From positions 11,286,222 to 11,350,221 of the forward strand of contig NC_084818.1 in the NCBI RefSeq assembly GCF_963583255.1: a stretch of DNA of 64,000 nucleotides. Direction: 5' to 3'. Origin of the DNA: Pyrus communis. Its lineage: Eukaryota > Streptophyta > Magnoliopsida > Rosales > Rosaceae. Under the pieces are notes generated by a model, which saw only the letters and a program-made list of their open reading frames with translations, ran no database searches and was not told where the DNA came from. This document shows positions 36,780 through 48,972 of the stretch, one piece after another. Positions within the stretch are counted from its first letter, which is position 1. Each line of letters begins with the position of its first letter. The translations under genes and the position numbers were made by a program.

Positions 36780-38053
36780 TGCCTTGTAGAGAGCCCCGCA
36801 TGTCGTCTGAGTCTAATTTCCCCGATATTACTCAACTTGGGGAAGTTATTGCTAATGTTATTCAGTCATCCTTTCGTCCTACCCAGTGGACTCCTTTGGA
36901 GACAGTATATAATTTGAAGTTGAGTAACTTTGTTGGTAATGAGGGGCACGAGGGAGTTGAGCGTTGGCTCAATCATGTCGCGAAAACTTATCAAATGATG
37001 CAGAGGCAGGGAAATTTCCCTGAAGATAGGTGGGTTAAGACGACTACCTGGTTTTTAGGTGTGGAACCTACATCCTGGTGGAGGCAGGAATCTTTTCAGT
37101 TGAAATTGGAGGAAGCTGCAAACTGGGATATTTTTAAGCAGTTATTTCAGAAGAGGTTTGTACCCCCAACGTATATAGACAGTAAGAAGCAAGAATTTAC
37201 GTGTTTAAAGCAAAGGAAGATGTCAGCTAATAAGTATTATCGGAAGTTTACTAATTTGTCTCATTATTGTCTGGAGATTGCTAAGAATCCCGTAGAGATG
37301 CTTCGATGTTTTAAGTTGGGTACTAGAAAGAAATGACGCTCAATGGCGACTACGACTCCCTATTTGACATACCCGAAGTTTTATGAGATTTTATTGAGGA
37401 TTGAGGATTTTGAAAATATGCCCAGTGACAGTGATCTGGAGGAAGAAAAAGATAATAGTGAGAAGAAAAATGATAGTTAAGATAAAGGTCAGTCATCTCT
37501 AGGACCTCACACGACACAAAGTTTTAAGAGAGGTGGTACTAGTTCTAGTTCTTCTAGTGGGGGTTTGAGTGCCACTACGTCACGGAGGGGCGGCTGTTCA
37601 GGCGGTTCCCGCTTTCAGGGGCAGAAAGGTTCTAGTAGTTTTGGTGGTCCATTTTGCCGTATATGTAATAATTGACATTTTGGGGAGTGCAGGCAAGGTA
37701 ACAGATGATGTTTTACTTGTGGCCAAATGGAACATCGGGTTATTCAGTGTCCACGAAACCAGCAGAAATCCCAACCATTTGCCTTGCCACCACCAATTCA
37801 TATCCAGCAGATTTCAGGGTCTAGTGGTTATAACCAGACGGGTTATGGTGAAGCATATTATTATCAGGGAAATATAACCCCACATTCTGGAGGATCGTAT
37901 CAGTACCCACACGATTCGTTTCAGCAAAGCGGTTACACTCAGTATTCAGGAGGTTACGCACCATATCCGCCAGATCCAGCTGATGGATCACAGTGGTATT
38001 CGAGGGACCATCCCAGAATGTTGAAGTTACTTCCAGTAGTGCCAGATCATTAA
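36780..38053 (+). pseudogene. Gypsy gag with zinc knuckle, frame-broken
   Basis: A retrotransposon gag segment with WLNHVAKTYQMM and KYYRKFTNLS is open to 37336. A CCHC zinc knuckle (CFTCGQMEHRVIQC) follows in the 37727-38053 region after stops near 37480 and 37673. Confidence 0.85.
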
Positions 38054-38159
38054 GGTAGCTTAACCAGCATGGTCAGGGACGAGGTACACATGTACGTGGA
38101 AACCAATGTAACAGAGGTCATGGACAACGACAACAGACACATGGCCGTGTTCATCATAT

Positions 38160-38631
38160 TACTCTGCATGATGCTCAAAACAATCCCGATCTAATTATGG
38201 GTACGTTAAATATTCTTGGCTATTTTGCTAGAGTATTGATTGATTATGGTGTCATACATTCTGTTATTTCTTATACGTTTGCTCAGACGACACAACCACA
38301 CCCCACACCTCTCGGTTACGAGTTAGAGTTTTTGATACCTAGAGGTGAGACATGTTATGTTAGCTAGGGTACATTAAGCGTGCCCTATTTTAGTAGAAGA
38401 TGTTGTGTTGCCAACTAATCTCGTTCCACTGGATATTGTTTATTTTGATGTGATTCTGGGCATGGATTGGCTACACTACAATCATGCTCAGTTGGATTGT
38501 TATGAGAAAACGGTTACATAATCCAGGCTTGCTTGTGGTTACATTCGTGGGCTAGCGAGGTAAACTGAGACACGGCATTATCTCTGTTGTGAGAGCTAGA
38601 AAGTTGTTGAGGAAAGGTTGTCAGGGGTATT
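38160..38631 (+). pseudogene. Gypsy protease remnant
   Basis: VLIDYGVIHSVIS aligns with the aspartic protease motif but the usual DxGA glycine/alanine context is altered (DYGV). Several stops follow. Confidence 0.7.
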
Positions 38632-39811
38632 TTGGCTCACATAGTATTGAATGAAGATACTCATGTTCGAGTAGAAGACGTTCGAGTAGTTAGGCATTTC
38701 CCTGATGTGTTTCCCGAGGATTTGCTTGGATTACCACCAGACAGAGAAGTCGAGTTCACCATTGATTTACTTCCAGGTATTGATCCTATTTCCCTAACTC
38801 CGTACCGAATGACTCTTGCTGAGTTAAGGGAATTGAAAGCCCAGTTGCAAGAATTGGTTGATAAAGGTTTTATTCAGCCTAGTACTTCACCTTGGGGAGC
38901 TCTAGTTTTATTTGTTTGGAAGAAAAACGGGACTTTGAGGCTGTGTATTGATTATCGACAGCTGAATCAGGTAATGATTAAAAACAGTTATCCGTTGCCA
39001 CGTATAGATGATTTATTTGATCAGTTTCGAGGTGCCTGCGTGTTTTCCAAGATTGATTTGAGGTCTGGGTATTATCAATTAAAAATCAGAAGTGAAGATG
39101 TTCCTAAGACGGCTTTTAGGACTCGGTAAAGTCATTACGAGTTCCTCGTAATGCCATTCGGATTAATTGATGCACCTGCAACTTTTATGGGTCTGATAAA
39201 TCGGGTATTCAAGCCATACCTTGACAGGTTCCTCATTGTTTTTATCGATGACATCGTGGTGTATTCCAAGTCTAAGGCAGAGCATGTTCGACATCTCACT
39301 TTGATTTTAAAGAAATTGAGAGAACATCAATTGTATGCTAAGTTTAGCAAATGCCAATTTTGGTTAAATCAAGTGGCATTTTTAGGGCATGTAATATCGG
39401 CCTAGGGTATTCAGGTGGACCCTCAAAAAGTAGTTGTCGTTGAAAATTAGGAGCAGCCACGAACCGTCACTAAGGTACGAAGTTTTCTGGGCTTGGCAGG
39501 TTATTATAAACTATTTGTTAAAGATTTCTCAGTTATAGCATGCACATGTTTTGGCACTTCTAGACGACAGTGGTAAGTTTGAGATTTATAGTGATGCTTC
39601 CTTGAATGGATTAGGATGTGTGTTGATGCAGCATGGTAGGGTGATTACTTACACTTCGCGACAGTTGAAGCCACACGAGATGAACTACCTTACCCATGAT
39701 TTCGAGTTAGCAGCCATCATTTTCGCCCTGAAGATTTGGAGACATTACTTATATGGTGAAAAGTGCAAGATTTTCACAGATCATAAAAGTCTCCAACACT
39801 TATTTACCTAA
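38632..39811 (+). pseudogene. Gypsy reverse transcriptase and RNase H, frame-broken
   Basis: 38632-39129 holds [15 protein letters not shown] at 39127-39129 replaces a conserved Tyr codon before the MPFGL segment. 39151-39405 carries the catalytic [11 protein letters not shown]. Further breaks lie at 39403-39405 and near 39450. 39551-39811 is RNase H with YSDAS and FTDHKSL. Confidence 0.9.
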
Positions 39812-39900
39812 AAGATCTTAACCTTCGACAGCGAAGATAAATAAAATTACTCAGTGATTATGATTGTACGATTGAGTATTATCCTGGTCGTGCAAATGTA

Positions 39901-41421
39901 ATGGCAGACACACTTAGTGGGAAATCCCAAGGCCGAATTAATACTTTACAAGCTTGCCGTATTCCTCTTCTCATAGATTTAAGGTCTATTGGAGTGAAGT
40001 TAGGGGTGGAATATCGAGAAAAAGCTTTACTTGCTAACTTTCATGTTAGGCCGATTTTGATTGATCGTGTAATTGAGGCTCAAGTAAATGATGAAGAAAT
40101 TCAGGAATTAATTGAAGCAGTGTTACGAGGGAAAAAGAAAGATCTTAGAATTCGAGAATCTGATGACATACATCCAGGAAAAACGGATGTACGTGCCGAA
40201 TATTGCTGAACTAAATAAAGATATCCTTGATGAAGCACATATATCGGCCTATGCAATGCATCTTAGGAGTACTAAGATGTATCACACTATTTGACCTTTC
40301 TACTATTGGTCTGGCATGAAAAGAGAAATTGCTGAATATGTGAGTCGATGTGCAATTTGTCAGCAGGTTAAAGCAAAGAGAAATAAGCCTTTTGGGTTAA
40401 TGCAGCCACTTCCCGTTCCCCAGTGGAATGGGGAAAATATTACCATGGATTTCTTGTACAAGCTTCCCAGCACGCGAAATGGATATGATGGCATATGGAT
40501 AATAGTAGATTGGCTTACTAAGTTAGCACACTTCATACCAGTTCGGGAAAACTATTCCTTAAGCTGATTAGCTAAGTTGTTTATCTCAGGAATTGTTAAA
40601 TACGACGGGGTTCCGGTTAATATCATTTCTGATCGAGATCCTAGGTTTACTTCTAAGTTTTGGGTGGCATTTCAGGAGACACTTGGTTCGAGATTGCTTT
40701 ATTGTATGCCATATCACCCCCGAACTGACGGATAATCCGAGAGGACTATCCAGACATTAAAGGATATATTGAGATTTTTGATACTACAATTTGGTGATAC
40801 TTGGCATAAGCGTTTAGATTTGATAAAGTTTGCTTATAATAATAGCTATCATTCTAGCATCGGGATGTCACCTTTCGAGGCACTCTATGAAAAATCCTGT
40901 CATACTCTTCTATGTTGGTCAGAAGTTGGTGAGAGGGCATTAGTAGGCCCAGAGATAGTTGACAAGACTACCCAGAATATTCAGGTAATTAAAGCTAACC
41001 TAAAAGCAGCCCAGGATCGACAGAAGAGTCTAACTGACAGGGCATACACAGTTGGAGATTGGGTATTTTTGAAATTATCCTCATGGAAAGGCGTAGTGCG
41101 GTTGCTAAGAATGGTAAGCTAAGTCTTCACTACATTGGACCTTACCAGATCACCGAACGAGTCAGTGAAGTTGCTTACAGACTTGAGTTACCTCTAGAAC
41201 TAGCGGAAGTGCACAATGTCTTTCATGTTCCTATGCTTCGCCATTATGTTTCTGATCCGTCAATTGTGTTACCTCCTCAACCATTAGAAATTAATCTAGA
41301 TTTGACATATAACGAGGAGCCAATAATGATTTTAAATTGGAAAGACAAGGTTCTGAGGAACAAAACTGTGCGCATGGTGAAAGTTTTGTGGATGAACCAC
41401 TCGGTGGAAGAAGCCACCTGA
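39901..41421 (+). pseudogene. Gypsy integrase with chromodomain-like tail, frame-broken
   Basis: The zinc-binding part has CAICQQ (stop near 40291). The DDE core shows MDFLYKLP, ISDRDPRF and SERTIQTLKD, with stops at 40565-40567 and just before SERTIQ. The C-terminal part has VHNVFHVPMLRHY and a VLWMNHSVEEAT chromodomain-like motif. Confidence 0.9.
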
Positions 41422-41533
41422 GAGACAGAGGATTGTATGCGAGATATGTATCCACGCTTGTTTTATGGATATTAGTAGTTGTTATGTTAATGTATGAAAT
41501 TTCGAGAACGAAATTTTCTTAAGGAGGGTAGGC

Positions 41534-43858
41534 TGTGATGGCCCGTCCCAAATTATAATATATTTTATCCTCGAGTGCGCTGAAATGACTATTTTGCCCT
41601 TGTGGGCCTTATGACATGGATGTATGTATATAGTCTTTAATCATTTTTCCATCGACGTGAATAAGTGGTATTCGACATTATGAGAACGTGGATGCAAATT
41701 AGAGTCAAGTCGAGTACGTAATGGAGATGTTGTAAAGGAATAAAGGAATTGGGTTGGGTTTAATTGCATGAATCCAAAGCATGCAGCCCAATTAGGGCTT
41801 GAGGCCATTTTAATATGGCCAACCTGTGGCCACACACACATGCACACATGCAACCTGCATCCTCTCTCTTTTTCTTTCTTGAATTTTCTTCCTCGTTTGT
41901 ACAACCGAAAGCATTCACCCTCAAACTAAACCAAAACTCTACGAATCGAACTTGGTGTTTCCAGATTCTTATTCTTCTCAAACCCTGGAACACGGTGATA
42001 CCTTTTGTTAAGTGGTTTGACTTCGAAAACCCGAGACTCCATAAGCTCCAGCAAGGGGTGTAATTTTCTTCGATGTGATCGCGAAGGTTTTAGCTAGTTT
42101 TAGGACTTAATAAGGTAGTATTCTTGCTCCACTAGCACTTTGGAACAATTTTAAAACAGTCTTGACGTTGGGACACTCGGGTTTATTGAGTTGCAGATTT
42201 GGCTGGACTATCGAAGAATTTTCTGACCATATATCGTTGGTTTTAGAACTCTAAACAGGTAAGAACATGTTCTACTCGTTTAGAGCTTCATTTTGGCATA
42301 ATTTGCATGAATTTTGGTTGAAAAACGAAGAAGATATTGAGGTTTAAGAATTTTCCAGTACGCAGACGGCAACCAACGACGAAATCTGACGAACCACGGG
42401 AGAAGATAGAGCGTGTTCCGTCAACTTTGACAGAATATTCTTAACGGCATTAGGTATATTTAATGGAATATCCTATTATTTAACGGTATATTCCCTAAAT
42501 GCATTAGGGTTACCATCAGCGTGATAGGCAAGTGACCGTGTGTGGCCGGCACATGGGGGTGCGTAGGACGGTGAAAAATTATTCTAAAAATATGGGGATG
42601 CTCAGGGTGTTGAGTAGGCCACGATAGTATATTCAAACACCCCAATTGAGCAACGTATGAGAAGTTATTTTATAGTGATGGTTATGTGCTTAAAAATAAC
42701 GTTAAAATAGTTGTTTCACATATAGGTAAGACGTTACCAAAGGACAAATGCAACCAGGCGAGACTTGGGGGTTACGACACGGCTACATACCAGTGAGTAG
42801 GCTTTATATACATATATATATATGCCTTATGTTTCCCATAAACTGTTTAAATGGTTTTTACATTTTAAATGTCATGTCGTATGCATTACATGTTAGAATA
42901 TGCTTTAATATAGCTATGCATATTACTGCTCGACGCTATGGACGCTCAGGTAAGCTTCAGGTGAGTATATAGCGATGATTGTGATGGTAGTGTGTATGAT
43001 TATGATGAGTTGCTTTCAGTGATTTATATCCTTCACGTTATCGTTCACCTCCCGCACCATATGTTCACCTTGGATCTAAGGCAGGTGCCAGCCTGTCGTA
43101 TAGACCACATTAGGTGGTTCCGACTCGTAGGTGACTTGCGATACTTCGCACAACCTTCACGTGATCGTAGCACTTAAGCGTACTTATTTACACCTAGCCT
43201 GTCGTATAGACCACATAGGTGATTCCGACTCGTGTGCAGGATTTGATTTGATTGTTGAGTCGTAGATTCAACCGTACAGGTCACATTAGGTGACTCTGGC
43301 TGATATGTCCCTCTATATTAGTGCAATTCACCTGGCTTACTTATTCATGGTTAAGATGATTGTCATGGCATACACATGGTCTGGTTATTCTCGAGTATAG
43401 TTTTCATATATGTTTACAGTATTATTTTCAGGGAAACTTATACGGGTTTTACATTGAGGGGTTATTACATTTGAAAAGATAAATGGTTTTAAAAGTTTTG
43501 CTTTTGGCCACTCACACTTTCTAATTTATGCCCCTCCAAGGTCTAGATAGAAGTTTGTGTCGGTGGCTCACGAGGACTTTATGGCGGTTCTGACAGACAT
43601 TTACCAATGTAGGCTTTCTTTTATGATCTGTATAATTAGTAATTAAACTTCTGGACTGCATTCTGATACCTACGCTCTGGTTATGTGTGTCATTTACTCT
43701 AAACATTTTCACTCACATTGACATGTTAGTCTAGTGTAATTAGTTAGCAAGTTTTTATTTATCCGTATTTTCATATCACCTTCACTTCCACACAGCGTTC
43801 ATGGGTACATCACCCTCACGTGATAGCCAGCTTGCCTCGATTGGGGTCGGGTTTGTCA
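41534..43858 (+). repeat. 3' LTR of the gypsy element
   Basis: 2325 bp, TGTGATGGCCCGTCC to GGTTTGTCA. It has an extra ~50 bp near 42725-42795 and lacks the solo LTR and a short GC-rich stretch present in the 5' LTR. Confidence 0.9.
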
Positions 43859-43863
43859 TTGTG

Positions 43864-44155
43864 AGTGATCGCAATTATCAAAGTTTATTATTTTAAGTAT
43901 TGCAGTAAATAAAATAGTGAGTCATTAGAGTAGCCTTCTACATTTAAAGTGAATAGCATCATATTGATATCATTATTCACTAGGGTAATAGAATTATAGT
44001 AATAATAAATCGATAATATTGGGGAGGCCATATTATATGGACATACTGCTAAAAGAGTCAATGTAAGAAGTCATTTATCTTTCAATGACGACTTTGCCAC
44101 ACAAGTATTATAATTAGAACTAATTATTTTTTAGTAATGCTAGAGAGACCAACTT
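43864..44155. repeat. Direct repeat X, copy 1, right part
   Basis: Continues copy 1 after the gypsy insertion and matches 46653-46943 (GTGAGTCATT, GGACATACTGCTAAA, TCATTTATCTTTCAATGA). Confidence 0.85.
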
Positions 44156-44234
44156 ATTTGAATTATCTTTTTAATTAATCAATATTTTAGTTGAAATTTG
44201 TTATTGACACCTGCAGATGTATGTACTAAAAAAT

Positions 44235-45135
44235 AGTTGCTAGTCCATTGTGAGGCTAAAGCCCACCCCTCTCCTTAGGGGCATTTGTTGCACCGAAATA
44301 TCTCGAATTGAACTTATTTCACAGACTAAGCTAGACTGACTTAGACTAGACTAAGCTGGTCTGACTTAGTGAAACATTTGATGCAGTGTCGGACTAAGAA
44401 AGAGTACGATGAAAATCAGTGAAATATCGACCGTATTTGAACAATCACAACAAAGTAATTCCATACAACATCATAAACTAATTCACAATCAAATTCTAAA
44501 TTGAAAATTACACAAGAAAATAACTATGCACAAAATATCAACAAAAACCTAAATCAGGTTTTACTGAGATGCAGATTAACCATACTTGGTGATTGGTGAA
44601 ACGCCTCTTGACGGACCTGGTTTTCTTAGGACACAAGTCAAAGAGAATGAGCTTCTTGTTCCTGTAGACTTCTCTAAGAGCCGCCCAAATCACAAACACA
44701 AACCAACAAAATTGAACAAAATTGAACAAATCAATTCATCAATCAACAACATTAGAGAGAGTTACCCACTGTGCTGAGCTCGTGGACCTTAATCCTCGCA
44801 ATTACATATAAAAATTAAGAAAAATAAATAAAAAATTAGACCAACCCAGATTCAAGTTCAGAAGAAATTAAATGAGGAAGATGATAATTTAGCAAATGGT
44901 AACGCGGATGAAGCAAACAACGTAGGTTGCCAACGCAAACTACTCAGACAAAACAGTGCAAGGTTCTTAACAGTCCGGTGATATTTGAGAGACCTAGCTA
45001 AGATAGTCGGGTTTACTCCCACTAAACTTAATCCTTGTACCTAACAAACATGGGACAACACCACTAACTAGTCTCTAATGAAAGTTAATGAACCCTAAAC
45101 AAACACACCCTTAGTGTAGATAACCATGAAACTCG
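44235..45135 (+). repeat. SINE-like repeat interrupted by a Harbinger-like element
   Basis: The left part ends TTGCTAGTCCATTGTGAGG and CCCACCCCTCTCCTTA; the right part resumes TTAGTGTAGATAA. Together they match the tail order of the 1870-2045 repeat, with the insertion at the TTA. Confidence 0.6.
44278..45110. mobile_element. PIF/Harbinger-like non-autonomous element
   Basis: 833 bp between TTA target duplications (44275-44277, 45111-45113). Ends GGGGCATTTGTTGCACC and, read inward from the right, GGGTGTGTTTGTTTAGGG: imperfect inverted repeats of the GGG...TTTGTT type. No transposase. A 63-residue open frame on each strand near 44540-44777 is unrecognised. Confidence 0.7.
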
Positions 45136-45797
45136 TAAAGCACTGCAAAAAATTATGAAACACTTGAAAGAATTTTTTTTATTTATTTTCGCCATTAGAT
45201 TTAAATTCAGACCATTAAATCTTTTTTTTTTTTTTACCATTGGATTTGATCATATTAGATCCTAGTCTTTTGATTCAATAAATTTATAAATATAAAACTA
45301 AACAAAAACACATATATAGTGGCCCAATCCATTAACCCAAGCAAAATCCTAGCATAAATTTGCCACATAAATGATTTTTTTGGTTAACTCATATTTGCCC
45401 CAAATGTTAGAGCAAGTTGAGATGAGTTTAGAATCTAAATTTTGAGTTTTACTTCGAAAGTTAAAGTAGGTCCTAAAGAGTCATTCTTATTAAAAAATTA
45501 AAAATAAATATTAATACATCTGCTTAACTATAGTTATAAATTATAAGCTCACAACTTCTTCCACAATACTTGTTAATCTGACTTCTAAGTGTTTTTAATA
45601 ATAAAACAAAAAAACAAGTTGTTATGGTCAAGTGGCATTATTGCTTCTAATGGGGCTCCACACTGAGTTTTCGTATTTGATTCTCCTTATTTTGAAGTCA
45701 TATGTATGAAAAATAAAATGTATAATTAATGTTTCTCACCAATACATTATAGATTGATGTTATGGAAATGATGTCTAAGACATATTGAGAGCTAAAA

Positions 45798-46000
45798 CTA
45801 TTCTCTCATTAGACAACTTGATATGTTATGTTGTATACAATGAGTATGAGTGGCAGTAAGAGTCGTTTCAACCCACAAATTATGAGGTAAGCCAATAGTG
45901 TGGAGTAGGAAAAGGATAAGAGTGGCGATGTGTCGTTGTTTCCCTTCGGCAAGCCCATTTTGTTGGGTCGCATGTGGGCAAGAATGGCATTGTTTGAGTC
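45798..46000 (-). pseudogene. Copia integrase fragment
   Basis: Encodes CPHATQQNGLAEGK and a LPHNLWVE block, the copia integrase region around the catalytic Glu. A near copy lies at about 46940-47130 on the other side of repeat X. Confidence 0.75.
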
Positions 46001-46943
46001 TCATCGCGCCGAATTATTATGTTAATGGCATCATTAGTTCGATCCCAAAGGGTTTTAAGGTCTATGTATTATGTCTATAAAACAACACAATTGCAAAGCA
46101 CAACACTTTAAAGAACCAAATAAGTAAAAATCCAGCATTATACACCACAACTATGTTCTCCTACTCAGAAAATGCAGAAAGTAGAAAGAAACAATAAAAC
46201 TTGTAATCCCACTTGGTTTATTGATTTTTTTTTATTGTTAATTTCATCTTGTATTTAATTGTAATTATGCAATAGGGTAAAAAAGGCAATTCACATTTAA
46301 AGTTTAAGTTAAGTGTAGAAAGAGATTATATGAATTCAAATAAAATTTTCCCTTCATTAACTAAAGAAAAGTACATCGGTAGTAGGCTAGCAGCCAACAG
46401 AAATACCAAACAAACTCAAAGACACAAAGGTTGTAACTATTGCAATCTTCAAACAACATATTTGTGCATAAATCATGGAGTTCCTCGATTCAATATCAAG
46501 AATTGCCAACACAAATAGCGTAGCGAGTTAGGGGTCAGGTAACATCATTGGCTTGGCGACAAACATGGTTAAAGTTAACTTTAGTGACCTTCGACGTTAG
46601 AACTTTGACATCCTTAACTATCACGGTTTATTATTGATAGTATGGTTGTGAGTGATCGCAATTATTAAATTTTATTATTTTATGTATTGTAGTAAATAAA
46701 ATAGTGAGTCATTCGAGTAACCATCGATATTCAAATGAATAGCATCATAAAGGATATCATTATTCACTAAGGAAGTATAATTAAAGTAATAATAAATTGA
46801 TAGTATTGGGGAGACCATTTATATATGGACATACTGCTAAAGAAGTCAATGCAAGAAGTCATTTATCTTTCAATGATAACTTTGCCACACAAGCATTATA
46901 ATTAGAACTATTTATTTTTTGGGTAATGCTAGAAAGATTAACT
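46001..46943. repeat. Direct repeat X, copy 2
   Basis: Uninterrupted copy of about 0.94 kb matching 33178-33856 plus 43864-44155. It is flanked on both sides by copies of the same integrase fragment. No coding function recognised. Confidence 0.85.
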
Positions 46944-48643
46944 TGATATGTTATGCCGTATATAATGAGTATGAGTGACAGTAAGAGCCGCTTTAACCTA
47001 CAAATTATGAGGTAAGCCAATAGTGTGGAGTAGGAAAAGCATAAGGGTGGTGATGTGTCGATGTTTCCTTTCTGCAAGCCTACTTTGTTGGGGTGAGTGT
47101 AGTAGGAATAGCATTGTTTGAAGTCTTATTTATGACAAAAAGTAGAGAATGATTGATTGACACATTTGGTACCTTTGTCACTTTGGAGGACCGTAGTATG
47201 GAATGAAACATGTCACAAATCATGGCAACAAAGTGTTTAAAATGATCAAAAATTTTAGATTTTCGTTTCATGGGAAAAATCTAAGAAAAAGGAGAAAAAA
47301 ATATTTGTAAATAGTACATAATAATGAAAAGATAATGCCAAGGAAACTAAATTTTTTAAACCAAATGATGTGACACTTAATGATTTGATTATTAATTAAA
47401 CGTTGATTAACGTACTTATTTCCTGGTGACACATAGTTGGTTTGCAAACTTAGTTTAAAATTTTGGTTTCCCTAGCATTACTCGTAAAGAAAACCATTGA
47501 GAAAAGTAGACAGAGACATCTAAACATCAGAATGAATAATAGAAATGGAAAAAAAGAAACCACGAACATTATTATTAGAATAAAATGGTAATTGAGTGAA
47601 CTTGCTAAGGGCACAATCCGTACAAAAAGACTTATCAACTTTGACAATAGGAAAACTAGAACAAATACGAGGCATGACTTGATGATAGATAACCAATACG
47701 TTGGTGTCATGTGGGGGAAGAGATAGTGGAAGACAGAGACAAGGGATAAAGGCCATTTATAGGGGGCCTGAAAAAACAACACACTGGTAAGTAAATCATA
47801 GATTTGATAAAAGTGAGGGCAAAGATAAAAAAGACTAAGTCCAAGATAGTATATATTCTTTATAAAGGACTATAAGTACCTTGCTTACTTATCATTGGGT
47901 GTTATCTTGGGTAAAGTGAGCAACAAATACAAGATTTCTACAAAGATAAAGAAGAAGAAATGTATTGTGAAGCCGAGAATTAGAGGGACAGGAAGAAAAA
48001 GAGGAATGTTCCTGGAGTTGGCGGTTCGTTCATAGTATCGCTATTACCCAAGTAGACACTAGAAGGACTGACCAAGGGTTTCATGTGAAAAGTAAACGAA
48101 GATTGACCCATCATATGGTGAGTAGCACCATTGTCGAGATACTAAATTTGTTGAAACTGCTCGGTAAACTAAGCTCCAACAAAGTGTAGGGCCAGCTTGG
48201 GCCTACAATAACGATACAGACAAGTTTGATATGTGTGGGCGGCGGTGTTAGAATTGTAACACCAGGTTAGGCCTAAGATGCAGGAGGAAGCAGTAGGCCT
48301 CGTAGCACGCCAGGCTACTAGGGCAACTGATGGCTGGGGCAAAAAGCTAGGCCACCAGATTGGCAGGTTGATGCACATTTGCTGGAAATGGCTACTACAG
48401 TATCATGAGATTTAGCTGGAATGAAGGAAACAGCCTTGCATTGTGGACAGGATGATGCATATGTTGCTGGGTAGGTTGCTGCCATGCTCTTCAGCCACCA
48501 CCACGAGGTTGTTGACCACGACAACCACCACCTGACCGATGATAGGAAGAGGGCAGCGGATTGACGATGATGAGGGCTTGACCATTGTTGATGCAGGAAA
48601 AGGTAAGTATTTTGGCACATAATTCGGTGAAGGAGGTGGAGAG
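46944..48643 (-). mobile_element. Degenerate copia remnant (gag to integrase)
   Basis: Minus strand from right to left: gag-derived sequence (48160-48643), protease motif DNGATHHM near 48125, pre-integrase CTDCALSKFTQLPF and HSDV (about 47520-47650), then integrase (47040-47271). Heavily stopped. It abuts a plus-strand copia LTR at 48644. Confidence 0.75.
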
Positions 48644-48911
48644 TGTTAGATGATGTCAGCATGCTCAGCACATCACCAAAACTTGTGGAGTTTGACTTGG
48701 TTCAAACTCCTATCCTTTCAGCTGTTCCTAGTTTATATGACTGTTTGGTTATTTGATTTTCTGTTGTAATCTGAACTTGTGGTTGTAATCATTTCCTTGT
48801 ATATAGGGTTTTTAAACCCAATCTGTAATCATGAAAGTATTATAAATACATGTATCCCACAATTGATTGGGTATGCAATTGAAGTGAAACTTTGAACTAG
48901 TAAGTTTTACA
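48644..48911 (+). repeat. 5' LTR of the truncated copia element
   Basis: 268 bp from TGTTAGATG to AGTTTTACA, followed directly by TGGTATTGAGCC, close to the initiator-Met tRNA primer-binding consensus. Confidence 0.75.
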
Positions 48912-48972
48912 TGGTATTGAGCCATTTTTTTGTCTAACGACATCGATCCTTTCCTTCATTCCCCACGCTCCA

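Larger units (their letters stand above)
33857..43858 (+). mobile_element. Ty3/gypsy retrotransposon (Tekay/Del-like), degenerate
   Basis: A complete but decayed element of about 10 kb, flanked by a perfect 5-bp target duplication TTGTG (33852-33856, 43859-43863). LTRs are 33857-36695 and 41534-43858 and end in TG...CA. A primer-binding-like string (TTGATATCAGAGC, near the usual initiator-Met site) follows the 5' LTR. A polypurine tract (AAGGAGGGTA) precedes the 3' LTR. Gag, protease, RT, RNase H and integrase occur in gypsy order, ending with a chromodomain-like tail. Long LTRs and that tail fit the Tekay clade. Multiple in-frame stops make it non-autonomous. Confidence 0.93.

Noticed and set aside
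44538..44777. Gene captured by the Harbinger-like element
   Set aside because: 63-residue frames on both strands match nothing I recognise; too short to support a captured gene.
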